64,000 nucleotides of DNA, from assembly GCF_029094545.1 (NCBI RefSeq), contig NZ_CP117835.1:3452001-3516000 (forward strand), given 5' to 3'. Source of the DNA: Alkalihalophilus pseudofirmus (GTDB lineage: Bacteria; Bacillota; Bacilli; Bacillales; Bacillaceae_D). Both the position numbers and the translations under genes were made by a program. Shown here piece after piece: positions 27,115 through 38,910 of this stretch; positions within the stretch are counted from its first letter, which is position 1, and each line of letters starts with the position of its first letter. The notes beneath the pieces are model-generated. The model did not search any database, was not told the origin of the DNA, and worked only from the letters and a program-made list of their open reading frames with translations.

Positions 27115-27426
27115 CTATGAATCGTATTTCATTTTCAATAAAGCCTCTTTCCCTGTCGTTCCCACGGTAATTCCGAGCTCTTCGGCTTCAAGCGTTACTG
27201 ACTCAAGAGGAGCCTCTAGCAGCTGTTCAATTGTTCGCACACCTACTGCCCTGCCCGCTACGATTTTACGTTCTTTCAGCTTAGCGTTTAACAACCCGAC
27301 ATCAAGCGCTCCGCACATAATATAGCCGACATCATTTGTGACAGCCATAAAATTGGTTTTCGGCAGCTTTAAAGTGACCGCTATAAACGTCTCGCCTTCG
27401 ATAGTAATAGGTGTCATTTCAAGCAT
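27115..27426 (-). CDS. yunC: YunC family protein (DUF1805)
   Basis: The 103-residue protein belongs to DUF1805 (GYIMCGALDVGLLN, then GRAVGVRTIEQLL). Function is unknown. The start at 27426 (MLEMTPITIEG) has AAGGAG 8-9 nt upstream; the ATG at 27447 would place that site inside the gene. It lies 81 nt after yunD, as in B. subtilis, and ends at a strong terminator. Confidence 0.87.
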   Translation of the reverse strand: MLEMTPITIEGETFIAVTLKLPKTNFMAVTNDVGYIMCGALDVGLLNAKLKERKIVAGRAVGVRTIEQLLEAPLESVTLEAEELGITVGTTGKEALLKMKYDS

Positions 27427-27507
27427 TTTACTCCACTCCTTTTTCAAATCCAGTCATCCGTTTTCCTTATTACGATATGACCTTTCAAAGGAATGGGTGA
27501 GCATCAG

Positions 27508-28878
27508 TTATGCCCAAATTTGTCCTAGCTTCCAACTAAGAACGTCCCGCAAAAGCTCTGGCATATAGTAGGTTTTCTTTTTTGCATCTGCAATGGCCGG
27601 ATAGAGGTGGCCAAACGTATACATATCAAGCGTTGCAATCGTATAGGTTTGGTTAAGATCAAGCGGCTTGCCTAAAATAAGGACCTCAGTCACTTGTTCA
27701 TACTTATCAAGCTCCACTTCAATCCCAGTAAAAATCATCCGTCCTAATACTTTGCCTCGAAAGCCAAATCCCTTTAAAGCCAATGTCCTCATCTCTGTAC
27801 TAAAAGAACGGATAATGGTGCTTCTAAGGGCTGCTCCTGTTAATTCCACAACACAGGGATTAATCGGATGCGGACACGATCTATGGACATCCTGCATCGT
27901 TACAGGACCTTCTGTAAAGGTTTCAAGAAGAACGCCTGCATTCATCATTCCAATCTCTTCTTTGCACCATTCAGTCAACGCATCACAAAGGATTTGCGAG
28001 GCCTCTGATTCTTCCTGCCATGAAACAGGCAACACTCTAGGAAGATTAGCAATATGTTTGGCTAAGGCTGTTTCTGAGTCTTGATTTAATCGATCCAACA
28101 AAGCAAGCGTCGCATCATCTTCTTCCACTAATGAATCCGGATCAATCAATTCAGCCTCATCGGCTGCGACGGTTTTTGTTTTAAGATCGACATCAATCGT
28201 TACTTTTCCAAGATACGCACCGTGCTTGCCAGCTTGTGCAATTAACGTGCCGTAACGTCGTTTCCCTTTTTCAAGAACATGATGAGTATGTGCCCCTAAG
28301 ATCACATCAATTCCTTCAACTACTTCAGCCAGTTCCTCATCACGAAACAAGCCTAAGTGCGATAAGACAATGACAACATCTACCTTGTCTCTTACTTCCT
28401 CTACACACTGTTTAATCGCCTCAATCGGAGGAGTGATTTTCCAGTCCAGCTGATGATAAAATTGCTTAAAAGGAGCTGTAGCCCCGATCAAAGCAATTTT
28501 CACCCCATTTTTCGTTTGGTGAATGGCATAGGGCTTTGTCCAGCGCGGCCGCTTGCCTTCAGCAGTAAATAAATTGCTGATTAACACCTTAAATTGTGCA
28601 TTCGTGTATAAAGAATCAAGCTCGTCATGTGAAAACGTGATCCCTTCATTATTACCGATGGTTGCATACTCGACCCCTGCCTCATTTAAAAGAGATACAT
28701 TCCCAGCACCGCTTGTCGCTTCTGTAATTGGATGACTTCTATCTGCATGGTCGCCCAAATCGACATATAAACTGTTAGGATCCTTATGCTGCTTTATGTA
28801 GGCAACAAGTTTCGCCCATGTATCAAAACCGCTATGAATATCATTTGTATGATAAATCGTAATTCTCTCTACTGACAT
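27508..28878 (-). CDS. yunD: Metallophosphatase of the 5'-nucleotidase / UDP-sugar hydrolase family (YunD)
   Basis: The 456-residue protein has the calcineurin-like metallophosphatase domain (about 1-240: HTNDIHSG, LGDHADRS, GNNEG, LSHLG, GAHTHH) and a C-terminal 5'-nucleotidase domain (about 270-440). It lacks a signal peptide, so unlike UshA-type enzymes it should act in the cytosol. GGAGGAGGAAACG precedes the ATG. Substrate is not certain. It belongs to the yunF-E-D-C series on the minus strand. Confidence 0.88.
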   Translation of the reverse strand: MSVERITIYHTNDIHSGFDTWAKLVAYIKQHKDPNSLYVDLGDHADRSHPITEATSGAGNVSLLNEAGVEYATIGNNEGITFSHDELDSLYTNAQFKVLISNLFTAEGKRPRWTKPYAIHQTKNGVKIALIGATAPFKQFYHQLDWKITPPIEAIKQCVEEVRDKVDVVIVLSHLGLFRDEELAEVVEGIDVILGAHTHHVLEKGKRRYGTLIAQAGKHGAYLGKVTIDVDLKTKTVAADEAELIDPDSLVEEDDATLALLDRLNQDSETALAKHIANLPRVLPVSWQEESEASQILCDALTEWCKEEIGMMNAGVLLETFTEGPVTMQDVHRSCPHPINPCVVELTGAALRSTIIRSFSTEMRTLALKGFGFRGKVLGRMIFTGIEVELDKYEQVTEVLILGKPLDLNQTYTIATLDMYTFGHLYPAIADAKKKTYYMPELLRDVLSWKLGQIWA

Positions 28879-28891
28879 CGTTTCCTCCTCC

Positions 28892-29716
28892 CTATGCTCC
28901 TGTAACCCCTTGGTAAATCAATCGTATAGCGGCAATGATTAAAAAGATACGAAACGCTATTAACAACGCATTACTGGATAATCGTTTATTAATTGCAGCC
29001 CCAGCTATTCCCCCAAGATACGCTCCAGGAATTAACGCAAGAGCATACAGCCAGTTCACATTACCAAGTACAATATGTGAAACCGAGCTTGTTATCGCTG
29101 AGAGCAAAATCATAAACATCGACGTAGCCACTGCCATATGAGGCGGAAAATGAAATAACATAATCATTGCCGGCACCATTAACGAACCGCCGCCAATACC
29201 GAAAAGGCCCGATAACATACCAACAACAAACGAAATCGAGATCGCAACAGCCGGCCGGTAACCATATTCAAATGACTCACCAAGATCGTTTACATATGTA
29301 CGCTTAACCCCTTTTTCAGATAACGGGATCGGCTTTAAATATGGCCTTATGATTAATACAATCGCCACCACAATCATAAATAAGCCAAAATAAATTAAAA
29401 ATGGCTCCACTTCAAGGTAACGGTTTAACCACACCCCAACAAGTGCACCCGGTCCGCTTCCAAGAAAAAAGAGCAGGCCGCTCTTATAATCAACTTTCTT
29501 CTGTTTAATATACGCAAGAGTTGATGATAAGCCTGTAAAAATCATGATTAACAGCGAGGTTCCAACCGCTACTTGCGGTGTGACTCCTGCTAATATACCG
29601 ACTGTGGAACTTAATAATAATAAGGCCGGCACGACAATAATTCCCCCGCCAAGCCCGAGTAAGCTTCCAAATGTGCCTGCAACCAGCCCAACAATAACGA
29701 GCAATATCCACTCCAT
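28892..29716 (-). CDS. yunE: TauE/SafE family membrane transporter (YunE)
   Basis: The 274-residue protein has about eight transmembrane helices in two homologous halves, each with a glycine-rich signature (FGSLLGLGGGIIVVPAL and LFGIGGGSLMVPAMI). These are the hallmarks of TauE/SafE transporters, which export or import sulfite, sulfonates or related anions; the substrate here is unknown. AAGGAAGG precedes the ATG. It is 14 nt upstream of yunD and probably co-transcribed with it. Confidence 0.88.
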   Translation of the reverse strand: MEWILLVIVGLVAGTFGSLLGLGGGIIVVPALLLLSSTVGILAGVTPQVAVGTSLLIMIFTGLSSTLAYIKQKKVDYKSGLLFFLGSGPGALVGVWLNRYLEVEPFLIYFGLFMIVVAIVLIIRPYLKPIPLSEKGVKRTYVNDLGESFEYGYRPAVAISISFVVGMLSGLFGIGGGSLMVPAMIMLFHFPPHMAVATSMFMILLSAITSSVSHIVLGNVNWLYALALIPGAYLGGIAGAAINKRLSSNALLIAFRIFLIIAAIRLIYQGVTGA

Positions 29717-29761
29717 AAAAGGAACCTTCCTTTATTTCTGTCTTTAATTAATTTTACTATA

Positions 29762-30610
29762 TTATTCCGAAAATAAGTCCAATTGTCTAGGGGCAAGGCC
29801 TGTGTATTCAATATCAAGCATCGAGATCATCTCTTGTGCATTTCCTGCAGCATCGCCGCCTGAATTATTATTGAAGATCATATAGATCGTCTTCGATTCT
29901 TTTTCGAGCTGGGAGAGATTCTTTTGCCATTCTTTTAACTCGTGTTCCTTATACTGATACAAGTACCGAACATCACGCCACTTTCCGTTGCCTGGATCAT
30001 TCCAGCCATGACGGTTGCGGCCGTGCATGCGAATTAATGTCGCTTCTTTATTTGTCGCCTGCAAAACAGCAGGGATAGAGCCTACGCCTGCCTGCGGCTC
30101 ATCACAGATGCTGTGAATCCAATTTTCTTCTTTCATAAAGGAAAGAGTTCTCTCTTTCATATCTGAGGTGAACCATGTCTGATTCCGAAATTCGAGTGCA
30201 CATGGAATATCCTTTAGCTGCTCTTTTACATAACGTAAATACGCCACATGCTCTTTCTTACAATCAAACCAAGGAGGAAACTGACATAGAACCATCGCCA
30301 GCTTCCCTGCTTTTTGAAGCGGCTCAAGCGAGGCTCTAAAGGCCGCAAACATTTCTTCTCTCGATTCAAACGGATCTGAGCTTTTCTGATGACCTGTCAT
30401 GCCTTGATAGGCTTTTACGACAAATTTAAAAGAAGACGGCGTCACTCTCGCCCATTTCTCCATGTTGCGAAGCGGCTGAACAGCATAAAAAGAAGAGTCT
30501 AATTCAACGACAGGAAAGAAACTAGCATACGTTTCAAGCTTTTGGTTGCTAGGGGTCCCCTCATATAAGTCATCATGGTCTCCCCAGCCAGCTAATCCAA
30601 TGTAGATCAA
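29762..30610 (-). CDS. yunF: DUF72 family protein YunF
   Basis: The roughly 282-residue protein is a DUF72 TIM-barrel-like protein: YIGLAGWGDHD near the N-terminus, FVVKAYQGMTGH, CQFPPWF, ALEFRNQTWF and the C-terminal YMIFNNNSGGDAAGNA. No biochemical activity is known to me. The TTG at 30610 is preferred as start because AAGGTGA lies 5 nt upstream; the GTG at 30619 overlaps that site. First gene of yunF-E-D-C. Confidence 0.82.
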   Translation of the reverse strand: MIYIGLAGWGDHDDLYEGTPSNQKLETYASFFPVVELDSSFYAVQPLRNMEKWARVTPSSFKFVVKAYQGMTGHQKSSDPFESREEMFAAFRASLEPLQKAGKLAMVLCQFPPWFDCKKEHVAYLRYVKEQLKDIPCALEFRNQTWFTSDMKERTLSFMKEENWIHSICDEPQAGVGSIPAVLQATNKEATLIRMHGRNRHGWNDPGNGKWRDVRYLYQYKEHELKEWQKNLSQLEKESKTIYMIFNNNSGGDAAGNAQEMISMLDIEYTGLAPRQLDLFSE

Positions 30611-30683
30611 TGAACTCACCTTCCTTTTTAAGAAGATCGATATGGGTGCTGCGAGCTGTGTGACGGGTTCTAGCGCGAGGCGA

Positions 30684-30872
30684 TTGCGTCGGTTCAGGCA
30701 GTAATTGCGCCGGTATATAGGTTATATGCGCCGGTCGAAACAATAATTGTATTCGTCTCGCTGTCAATTGCGTCACTTCAGTTTAATTGCGTCGCTCTGC
30801 CGGAGAATCGCGCCTATTCAGCTTGTTAGTGCGTCGGTTCACCGCATAATTGCGCCGGTTGCCTGTCGGCTG
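30684..30872 (+). repeat. Nine-unit 21-bp phased repeat element, copy 4
   Basis: The best-preserved copy. Core T positions are 30685, 30706, 30727, 30748, 30769, 30788, 30809, 30830 and 30851: spacings 21, 21, 21, 21, 19, 21, 21, 21. Units read ATTGCGTCGGTTCAGGCAGT, ATTGCGCCGGTATATAGGTT and so on; outside the core they differ. The sufB terminator hairpin follows at 30912. No ORF or inverted repeat accounts for it. Confidence 0.85.
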
Positions 30873-30911
30873 CCCCGCGTGTCCCGCAAACCCTTGCCAT
30901 ATATGTAGAAA

Positions 30912-30943
30912 AGAAAAGCGAATCCATGATGGATTCGCTTTTC
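30912..30943. terminator. Terminator of the suf operon
   Basis: GAAAAGCGAATCCAT and ATGGATTCGCTTTTC form a perfect stem; T-rich on both strands. Between it and the sufB stop lies another small palindrome ACGTGCATAGCACGT (30947-30961). Confidence 0.88.
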
Positions 30944-30980
30944 ACAACGTGCATAGCACGTATCATTCATTATCCAATCC

Positions 30981-32378
30981 TTAACCGATTGAACCTTCCA
31001 TCTCGAACTTGATCAGACGGTTCATTTCAACGGCATATTCCATTGGAAGTTCTTTTGTAAATGGCTCGATGAAGCCCATTACGATCATTTCTGTTGCTTC
31101 TTGCTCAGAAATACCGCGGCTCATCAAGTAGAAGAGTTGATCTTCAGATACCTTTGATACCGTAGCTTCATGCTCAAGTGTGATGTTGTTATTTAAGATC
31201 TCATTGTATGGAATCGTATCAGAAGTTGATTCGTTATCCATGATAAGCGTATCACACTCGATTTTTGATTTAGACCCTTCAGAGCGGCGTCCGAAGTGAC
31301 AGATACCACGGTACGTTACTTTACCGCCGTGTTTAGAGATTGATTTTGAAACGATTGTTGATGAACAGTTTGGCGCTAAGTGGTGAACTTTTGCACCCGC
31401 ATCTTGGTGTTGTCCTTTACCCGCAATAGCGATTGAAAGGATCGTACCTTTTGCACCTTCACCGCGCATTACAACAGCTGGATACTTCATCGTTAATTTA
31501 GAACCGATGTTACCATCAACCCATTCCATTGTTGCACCAGCATCTGCTACCGCACGCTTAGTTACTAGGTTGAAGATGTTAGGCGCCCAGTTTTGGATCG
31601 TTGTGTAACGGCAGTATGCGTTCTTTTTAACGATGATTTCAACAACCGCACTATGAAGTGAGTTTGTTGAGTAAACAGGTGCTGTACAACCTTCAACATA
31701 GTGTACAGAGCTGTCTTCATCAGCAATGATCAACGTACGCTCGAATTGACCCATGTTCTCTGAGTTGATACGGAAGTACGCTTGAAGAGGCGTATCCGTT
31801 TTAACACCTTTTGGCACGTAGATAAATGAACCACCAGACCATACAGCAGAGTTTAATGCTGCAAATTTGTTATCAGATGGAGGGATAATTGTACCGAAGT
31901 GCTCTTTAAAGATCTCTTCGTGTTCACGAAGTGCTGTATCTGTATCTGTGAAAAGAATACCTAGCTCAGTTAAATCTTCTTTCATGTTGTGGTAAACAAC
32001 TTCAGATTCATACTGTGCAGATACACCTGCAAGATATTTTTGCTCAGCTTCTGGAATTCCAAGCTTATCAAATGTGTTTTTGATTTCTTCAGGAACTTCA
32101 TCCCAAGATTTCTCAGACTTCTCAGACGGCTTTACGTAGTACGTAATTTCGTCAAAGTTAAGTTCAGATAAATCTCCGCCCCACTGAGGCATAGGCATTT
32201 TATAGAATTGTTCTAATGACTTCAAACGGAAATCAAGCATCCATTGCGGCTCTTTTTTCATACGTGAAATTTCTTCTACGATCTCACGAGTTAAACCACG
32301 CTTTGAACGGAAGATGGATACGTCACGATCCGAGAACCCGTATTTGTATTCACCGATATCAGGCATTTTTTTAGCCAT
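30981..32378 (-). CDS. sufB: Fe-S cluster assembly scaffold SufB
   Basis: The 465-residue SufB subunit of the SufBC2D scaffold assembles Fe-S clusters from sulfur delivered by SufS/SufU. The beta-helix core and the C-terminal [20 protein letters not shown] region are present, and a conserved Cys lies in VEGCTAPVY. Start at 32378 ([14 protein letters not shown]) after AAGGAGGGTTTCCGAC, giving the same length as B. subtilis SufB. Last gene of sufCDSUB. Confidence 0.96.
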   Translation of the reverse strand: MAKKMPDIGEYKYGFSDRDVSIFRSKRGLTREIVEEISRMKKEPQWMLDFRLKSLEQFYKMPMPQWGGDLSELNFDEITYYVKPSEKSEKSWDEVPEEIKNTFDKLGIPEAEQKYLAGVSAQYESEVVYHNMKEDLTELGILFTDTDTALREHEEIFKEHFGTIIPPSDNKFAALNSAVWSGGSFIYVPKGVKTDTPLQAYFRINSENMGQFERTLIIADEDSSVHYVEGCTAPVYSTNSLHSAVVEIIVKKNAYCRYTTIQNWAPNIFNLVTKRAVADAGATMEWVDGNIGSKLTMKYPAVVMRGEGAKGTILSIAIAGKGQHQDAGAKVHHLAPNCSSTIVSKSISKHGGKVTYRGICHFGRRSEGSKSKIECDTLIMDNESTSDTIPYNEILNNNITLEHEATVSKVSEDQLFYLMSRGISEQEATEMIVMGFIEPFTKELPMEYAVEMNRLIKFEMEGSIG

Positions 32379-32432
32379 GTCGGAAACCCTCCTTAGATAG
32401 TTGCTTACCCCTTTTTGCAAAAGGCTAAGCCG

Positions 32433-35387
<2,955 letters not shown>

Positions 35388-35472
35388 ACATACCCACCCT
35401 TTACTGTTGATTCGCTCATTTGCTTCTTTTCTTGCTGTGCTTATCATGCACTGCAGATAAAACTAGACTGAC

Positions 35473-36258
35473 TTAAGCTTCTTGGTTTACGCGCTCGTCT
35501 TCAATGCCAAGTTCTTCTTTAATCCAGTCGTAACCTTCTGCCTCAAGACGTTCAGCTAATTCAGAACCACCAGATTTCACGATACGGCCTTGCATCATAA
35601 CGTGTACTTTATCAGGCTTGATGTAGTCAAGAAGACGTTGGTAGTGAGTGATGATTAGACATCCAAACTCAGAACCACGCATTGCATTAACACCTTTTGA
35701 TACGACTTTAAGTGCATCGATATCTAGACCTGAATCGATCTCATCAAGGATTGCAAGCTTAGGCTCAAGCATCATTAATTGAAGAATCTCGTTACGCTTC
35801 TTCTCACCGCCAGAGAATCCTTCATTTAAGTAACGCTGTGCAAACTGTTGATCCATTTCAAGAAGATCCATTTTCTCATCTAATTTACGGATGAATTTCA
35901 TTAGAGAAATCTCATCACCTTCTTCGCGGCCTGCATTAATAGCAGAACGTAAGAAGTCCGCGTTTGTAATTCCGCTGATCTCAGATGGATATTGCATCGC
36001 TAGGAATAGACCTGCTTGTGCACGCTCGTCTACATCCATTTCAAGCACATCTTCACCGTTCATTGTTACAGAACCGCTTGTGATTTCATATTTCGGATGA
36101 CCCATGATTGCAGAAGCTAAAGTTGATTTACCTGTACCATTTGGTCCCATGATTGCGTGGATTTCTCCACCGTTAATTTCAATACTGAAGTCTTTAAGAA
36201 TTTCCTTTCCTTCAATTGAAACGTGTAAGTTCTCGATTTTTAAGAATGGTGCTGACAT
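35473..36258 (-). CDS. sufC: Fe-S cluster assembly ATPase SufC
   Basis: The 261-residue ABC-type ATPase drives the SufBCD scaffold. Walker [12 protein letters not shown] (about residue 36), signature [13 protein letters not shown], Walker [13 protein letters not shown] and the H-loop THYQR are all present. Start at 36258 ([11 protein letters not shown]) after TTGGAGGTCATAAAG; the upstream in-frame ATG at 36330 is inside the leader. First gene of the operon. Confidence 0.96.
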   Translation of the reverse strand: MSAPFLKIENLHVSIEGKEILKDFSIEINGGEIHAIMGPNGTGKSTLASAIMGHPKYEITSGSVTMNGEDVLEMDVDERAQAGLFLAMQYPSEISGITNADFLRSAINAGREEGDEISLMKFIRKLDEKMDLLEMDQQFAQRYLNEGFSGGEKKRNEILQLMMLEPKLAILDEIDSGLDIDALKVVSKGVNAMRGSEFGCLIITHYQRLLDYIKPDKVHVMMQGRIVKSGGSELAERLEAEGYDWIKEELGIEDERVNQEA

Positions 36259-36310
36259 CTTTATGACCTCCAATTTATCTTGCTTATAACAAGCAGTGTG
36301 ATTTCGATGA

Positions 36311-36345
36311 TTAAATCGAATTATTCTCAATCTATTCTCATTACA
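36311..36345 (-). promoter_or_regulatory. Possible iron- or peroxide-responsive operator at the suf start site
   Basis: Just downstream of the suf -10 the minus strand reads TGAGAATAGATTGAGAAT followed by AATTCGAT. TGAGAATAATTC is a partial match (about two thirds) to the 7-1-7 palindrome bound by Fur/PerR proteins, and TTGAGAAT/ATGAGAAT is a direct repeat. Position on the transcription start would suit repression. Weak evidence; the SufR-like regulator is an alternative ligand. Confidence 0.3.
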
Positions 36346-36374
36346 ATCTTATAACAAATCCAACATAAGTTCAA
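36346..36374 (-). promoter_or_regulatory. Promoter of sufCDSUB
   Basis: On the minus strand TTGAAC (36369-36374), 17-nt spacer, TAAGAT (36346-36351), giving a leader of about 80 nt before sufC. Confidence 0.65.
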
Positions 36375-36508
36375 GGTAACGAGACTAGTATGTACAATTG
36401 CGTTTCACGCAACATTCTTCATTATAATATAGATTGGTTCATACACAAAGGGAGCGGCGCCAGTTATGGGCCACTCCCTTATGTCATTTTATTCTATCCT
36501 AACAGAAC

Positions 36509-36694
36509 TTATAGATGGTGTTGATTGAATTCCCTTACCATTTCATTGCAGCGTTTGTATTCTTTATCACGAGCTCTCTCAATTTCCATTCTTTTATCGA
36601 GGCTTCGGTTGTATTCCTCATAACCTACTCCATGTGCAGAATGCATTGCCTTTTCCATATCACTCGTATACGCAGCGTCTAATGACTGGATAAT
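36509..36694 (-). CDS. Small charged protein, possible ATT start codon
   Basis: The minus-strand frame from 36694 encodes about 61 residues rich in charged residues (EEYNRSLDKRMEIERARDKEYKRC), predicted helical. AGAAGGG lies 8 nt before an ATT at 36692-36694, and a promoter (TTGGTC-17-TAAGAT, 36724-36752) lies at a suitable distance. The first in-frame ATG (36658) has no ribosome binding site. Either translation starts at ATT, as in some infC genes, or an ATG was lost. A hairpin AAGGGAG...CTCCCTT at 36449-36482 follows. I do not recognise a family. It lies between suf and yurZ. Confidence 0.5.
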   Translation of the reverse strand: MIQSLDAAYTSDMEKAMHSAHGVGYEEYNRSLDKRMEIERARDKEYKRCNEMVREFNQHHL

Positions 36695-36723
36695 GAATCA
36701 ATCCCTTCTCTTTTGATACATGT

Positions 36724-36752
36724 ATCTTAACATGAACGCTTTAATTGACCAA
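36724..36752 (-). promoter_or_regulatory. Promoter of the small gene at 36509-36694
   Basis: On the minus strand TTGGTC (36747-36752), 17-nt spacer, TAAGAT (36724-36729) preceded by TGT. Confidence 0.5.
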
Positions 36753-36877
36753 AGCGCAAAAAAGAGGCTGAGGTTCCTTTACAGGTTATCAGATCACCTA
36801 TGCCATTGTCAGAAAACTTACCAACACGATAACTCTTATTTCCACCGTTTTTCGACTTGACCCAATATTTGAAAAAT

Positions 36878-37264
36878 TTACTGCTGCATCTGACTGCCTT
36901 TGCCGCTAAGGTCGGTCATTGCTTCTTGGACAAGAGTGACAGCCTGGCTCATCGCTGCCCCGCCGCCGAATGCTGCTGTAACGCCCACTGCTTCTAAAAT
37001 TTCATCTTCAGTACAGCCTTGGTCGAGGCATCCTTTTGTATGATAAATAATACAATACTCATCTTGTGAAAATACACTAATACCAAGTGCGATCATTTGC
37101 TTTTCTTTTTGAGAAAGCTTGCCTTTTGCAAAACATGCTTCTGTGAACGCATTATATTTCTTAGCAATATCAGGCATCTTCTCTGTGAAGTGTCCTAACC
37201 CTTCTTTATATTCAAGTAGTGCCATCTCAACTGCACTTTGGTTCTGCTGTTGCTGCTGTTCCAT
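36878..37264 (-). CDS. yurZ: Carboxymuconolactone decarboxylase/AhpD-like protein YurZ
   Basis: This 128-residue protein has a Gln-rich N-terminus and a CMD/AhpD-like helical domain. The segment EYCIIYHTKGC places a Cys and His near the usual redox/proton-relay site, but the CxxC pair of true AhpD is reduced to single Cys residues, so peroxidase activity is doubtful. It lies between suf and metNPQ exactly as yurZ does in B. subtilis. Start is one of two adjacent ATGs after AGGAGGGATGA. Confidence 0.85.
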   Translation of the reverse strand: MEQQQQQNQSAVEMALLEYKEGLGHFTEKMPDIAKKYNAFTEACFAKGKLSQKEKQMIALGISVFSQDEYCIIYHTKGCLDQGCTEDEILEAVGVTAAFGGGAAMSQAVTLVQEAMTDLSGKGSQMQQ

Positions 37265-37330
37265 CATTCATCCCTCCTAAAGTTGAATCCACTTCAAAGG
37301 TAGTATTCGATTTCAGGAATTCATTTATAC

Positions 37331-37360
37331 AAAAAAAGAACGCCATTTAGGCGCTCTTTA
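37331..37360 (-). terminator. Terminator of metNPQ
   Basis: On the minus strand AGAGCGCC and GGCGTTCT form the stem around TAAAT, followed by seven T residues. Confidence 0.88.
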
Positions 37361-37373
37361 TCTGTTTTTCATC

Positions 37374-38228
37374 TTATTCTTCAGTTAAAGGAATAACAGC
37401 TCCATCATACTCTTCGTTGATGAAGTTTTGGATCTCTTCAGATTGAAGAACTTCTAAAAGCTTTTGTACTTCTGGACGCTCTTCATCTTCTGCACGAACA
37501 ACGATCAGGTTAGGTTGAAGTACATCTTCTTCTTCAAATGCAATTCCGTATTGCTCAATATCTACTCCGCCCTCAAGAGCGTAGTTTGTGTTGATGACAA
37601 CAGCATCACCCTCGCCGCTTTCAAATGAAGGAGCAAGCATACGAGCTTCTACTTGAGTTGAACCAAATTGTAAGTTCTTCGGATTAGATGAAATATCATC
37701 GATTGTTGCTAATTGACCTTCTTCAACATCTAGCTCAATTAAGCCTGCACGCTCAAAGATCGGCAGAATACGGCCGTGGTCACTGATTGAATCACTCATA
37801 ATAATTGAGGCGCCTTCAGGAAGCTCATCAAGGCTTGAATATTCTTTAGAGTACACACCGATTGGTTCTGCATGGACTGCACCAACGCTGACAAAGTCAT
37901 AGTCGTTCTCATCAATTTGCATTGCTAAATAACCAGGCGTTTGGAAATAGTTCACATCGATGTCGCCATCACGTAACGCTTGGTTTGGCAAGATGTAATC
38001 TTGGAAAACTTGGACTTGAAGGTCAATGCCTTCTTCAGCAAGCAATTCCTGTGCTGCTTCAAGGATTTCTGCATGCGGTACAGCAGAAGCACCGACTGTT
38101 AATGTCGTTGTTTCACCTTCAGCACCCTCACCAGCTTCGTTATCTGTTGTTTCTTCCTCTGCACCGCCGCATGCCACTAATGATACAGACAATGCTGCAG
38201 CTGCTACTACGCTTAAAAACTTTTTCAT
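37374..38228 (-). CDS. metQ: Methionine ABC transporter substrate-binding lipoprotein
   Basis: The 284-residue NlpA/MetQ-family lipoprotein captures methionine outside the membrane. A signal peptide with lipobox SLVACG (Cys about residue 20) is followed by an acidic linker of about 20 residues and the binding domain (VGASAVPHAEIL, YFQTPGYL, INTNYALEGG). The ATG at 38228 follows AGGGGGAAAAGAG. Third gene of the S-box-controlled operon. Confidence 0.95.
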   Translation of the reverse strand: MKKFLSVVAAAALSVSLVACGGAEEETTDNEAGEGAEGETTTLTVGASAVPHAEILEAAQELLAEEGIDLQVQVFQDYILPNQALRDGDIDVNYFQTPGYLAMQIDENDYDFVSVGAVHAEPIGVYSKEYSSLDELPEGASIIMSDSISDHGRILPIFERAGLIELDVEEGQLATIDDISSNPKNLQFGSTQVEARMLAPSFESGEGDAVVINTNYALEGGVDIEQYGIAFEEEDVLQPNLIVVRAEDEERPEVQKLLEVLQSEEIQNFINEEYDGAVIPLTEE

Positions 38229-38241
38229 CTCTCTTTTCCCC

Positions 38242-38910
38242 CTACCGTTTATCTGTTTTATTTGTAAAATAATCACCAATCCACTGGATCACAAAAACGA
38301 CCAATAGAATTGCGATTGTTGCTACCAAAGTAATCTCGCTGTTATTGCGCTGGAATCCTTCTAGGTACGCGAAATGGCCCAGACCGCCTGCACCAATGAC
38401 CCCTGCCATCGCTGTATAGCTGACAAGTGCAATCGCTGTAACGGTGATTCCAGAAATAAGTGCTGGCAAGGATTCAGGAATTAAAACTTTCCGAATGATT
38501 GTCCAGTTGCTCGCTCCCATTGATTGTGACGCTTCAATAACCCCTTTATCGATCTCACGCAGGGCAATCTCCACCATACGCGCATAGAACGGGGCAGCTC
38601 CAATGATTAATGCAGGAAGCGCTGCATTTGCCCCAAGCATCGAACCTGTCAGGGCCCTTGTAAATGGAATTAATAAAACAATTAATATGATAAATGGGAT
38701 TGATCTAAAAATATTAACGATAAAGCTTGCCACCACGTTAACAAGATAATTCTCCCATAGATTCCCTTTGGCTGTCAGATAAAGAACTAATCCTAAAATG
38801 AGGCCAAGTACAAATGTAGCAAAGACAGAAATAGACGTCATATAGAGCGTTTCAATCGTCGCATCCCATAAGCGGTCCCATTTCACATCAGCTAAAAATT
38901 GATCATTCAT
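38242..38910 (-). CDS. metP: Methionine ABC transporter permease
   Basis: The 222-residue membrane protein has five hydrophobic helices and the permease-ATPase coupling motif around EIDKGVIEASQSMGAS (about residues 110-130). It forms the channel for methionine with MetN and MetQ. Its start overlaps the metN end by 8 nt and it ends 14 nt before metQ. Confidence 0.95.
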   Translation of the reverse strand: MNDQFLADVKWDRLWDATIETLYMTSISVFATFVLGLILGLVLYLTAKGNLWENYLVNVVASFIVNIFRSIPFIILIVLLIPFTRALTGSMLGANAALPALIIGAAPFYARMVEIALREIDKGVIEASQSMGASNWTIIRKVLIPESLPALISGITVTAIALVSYTAMAGVIGAGGLGHFAYLEGFQRNNSEITLVATIAILLVVFVIQWIGDYFTNKTDKR

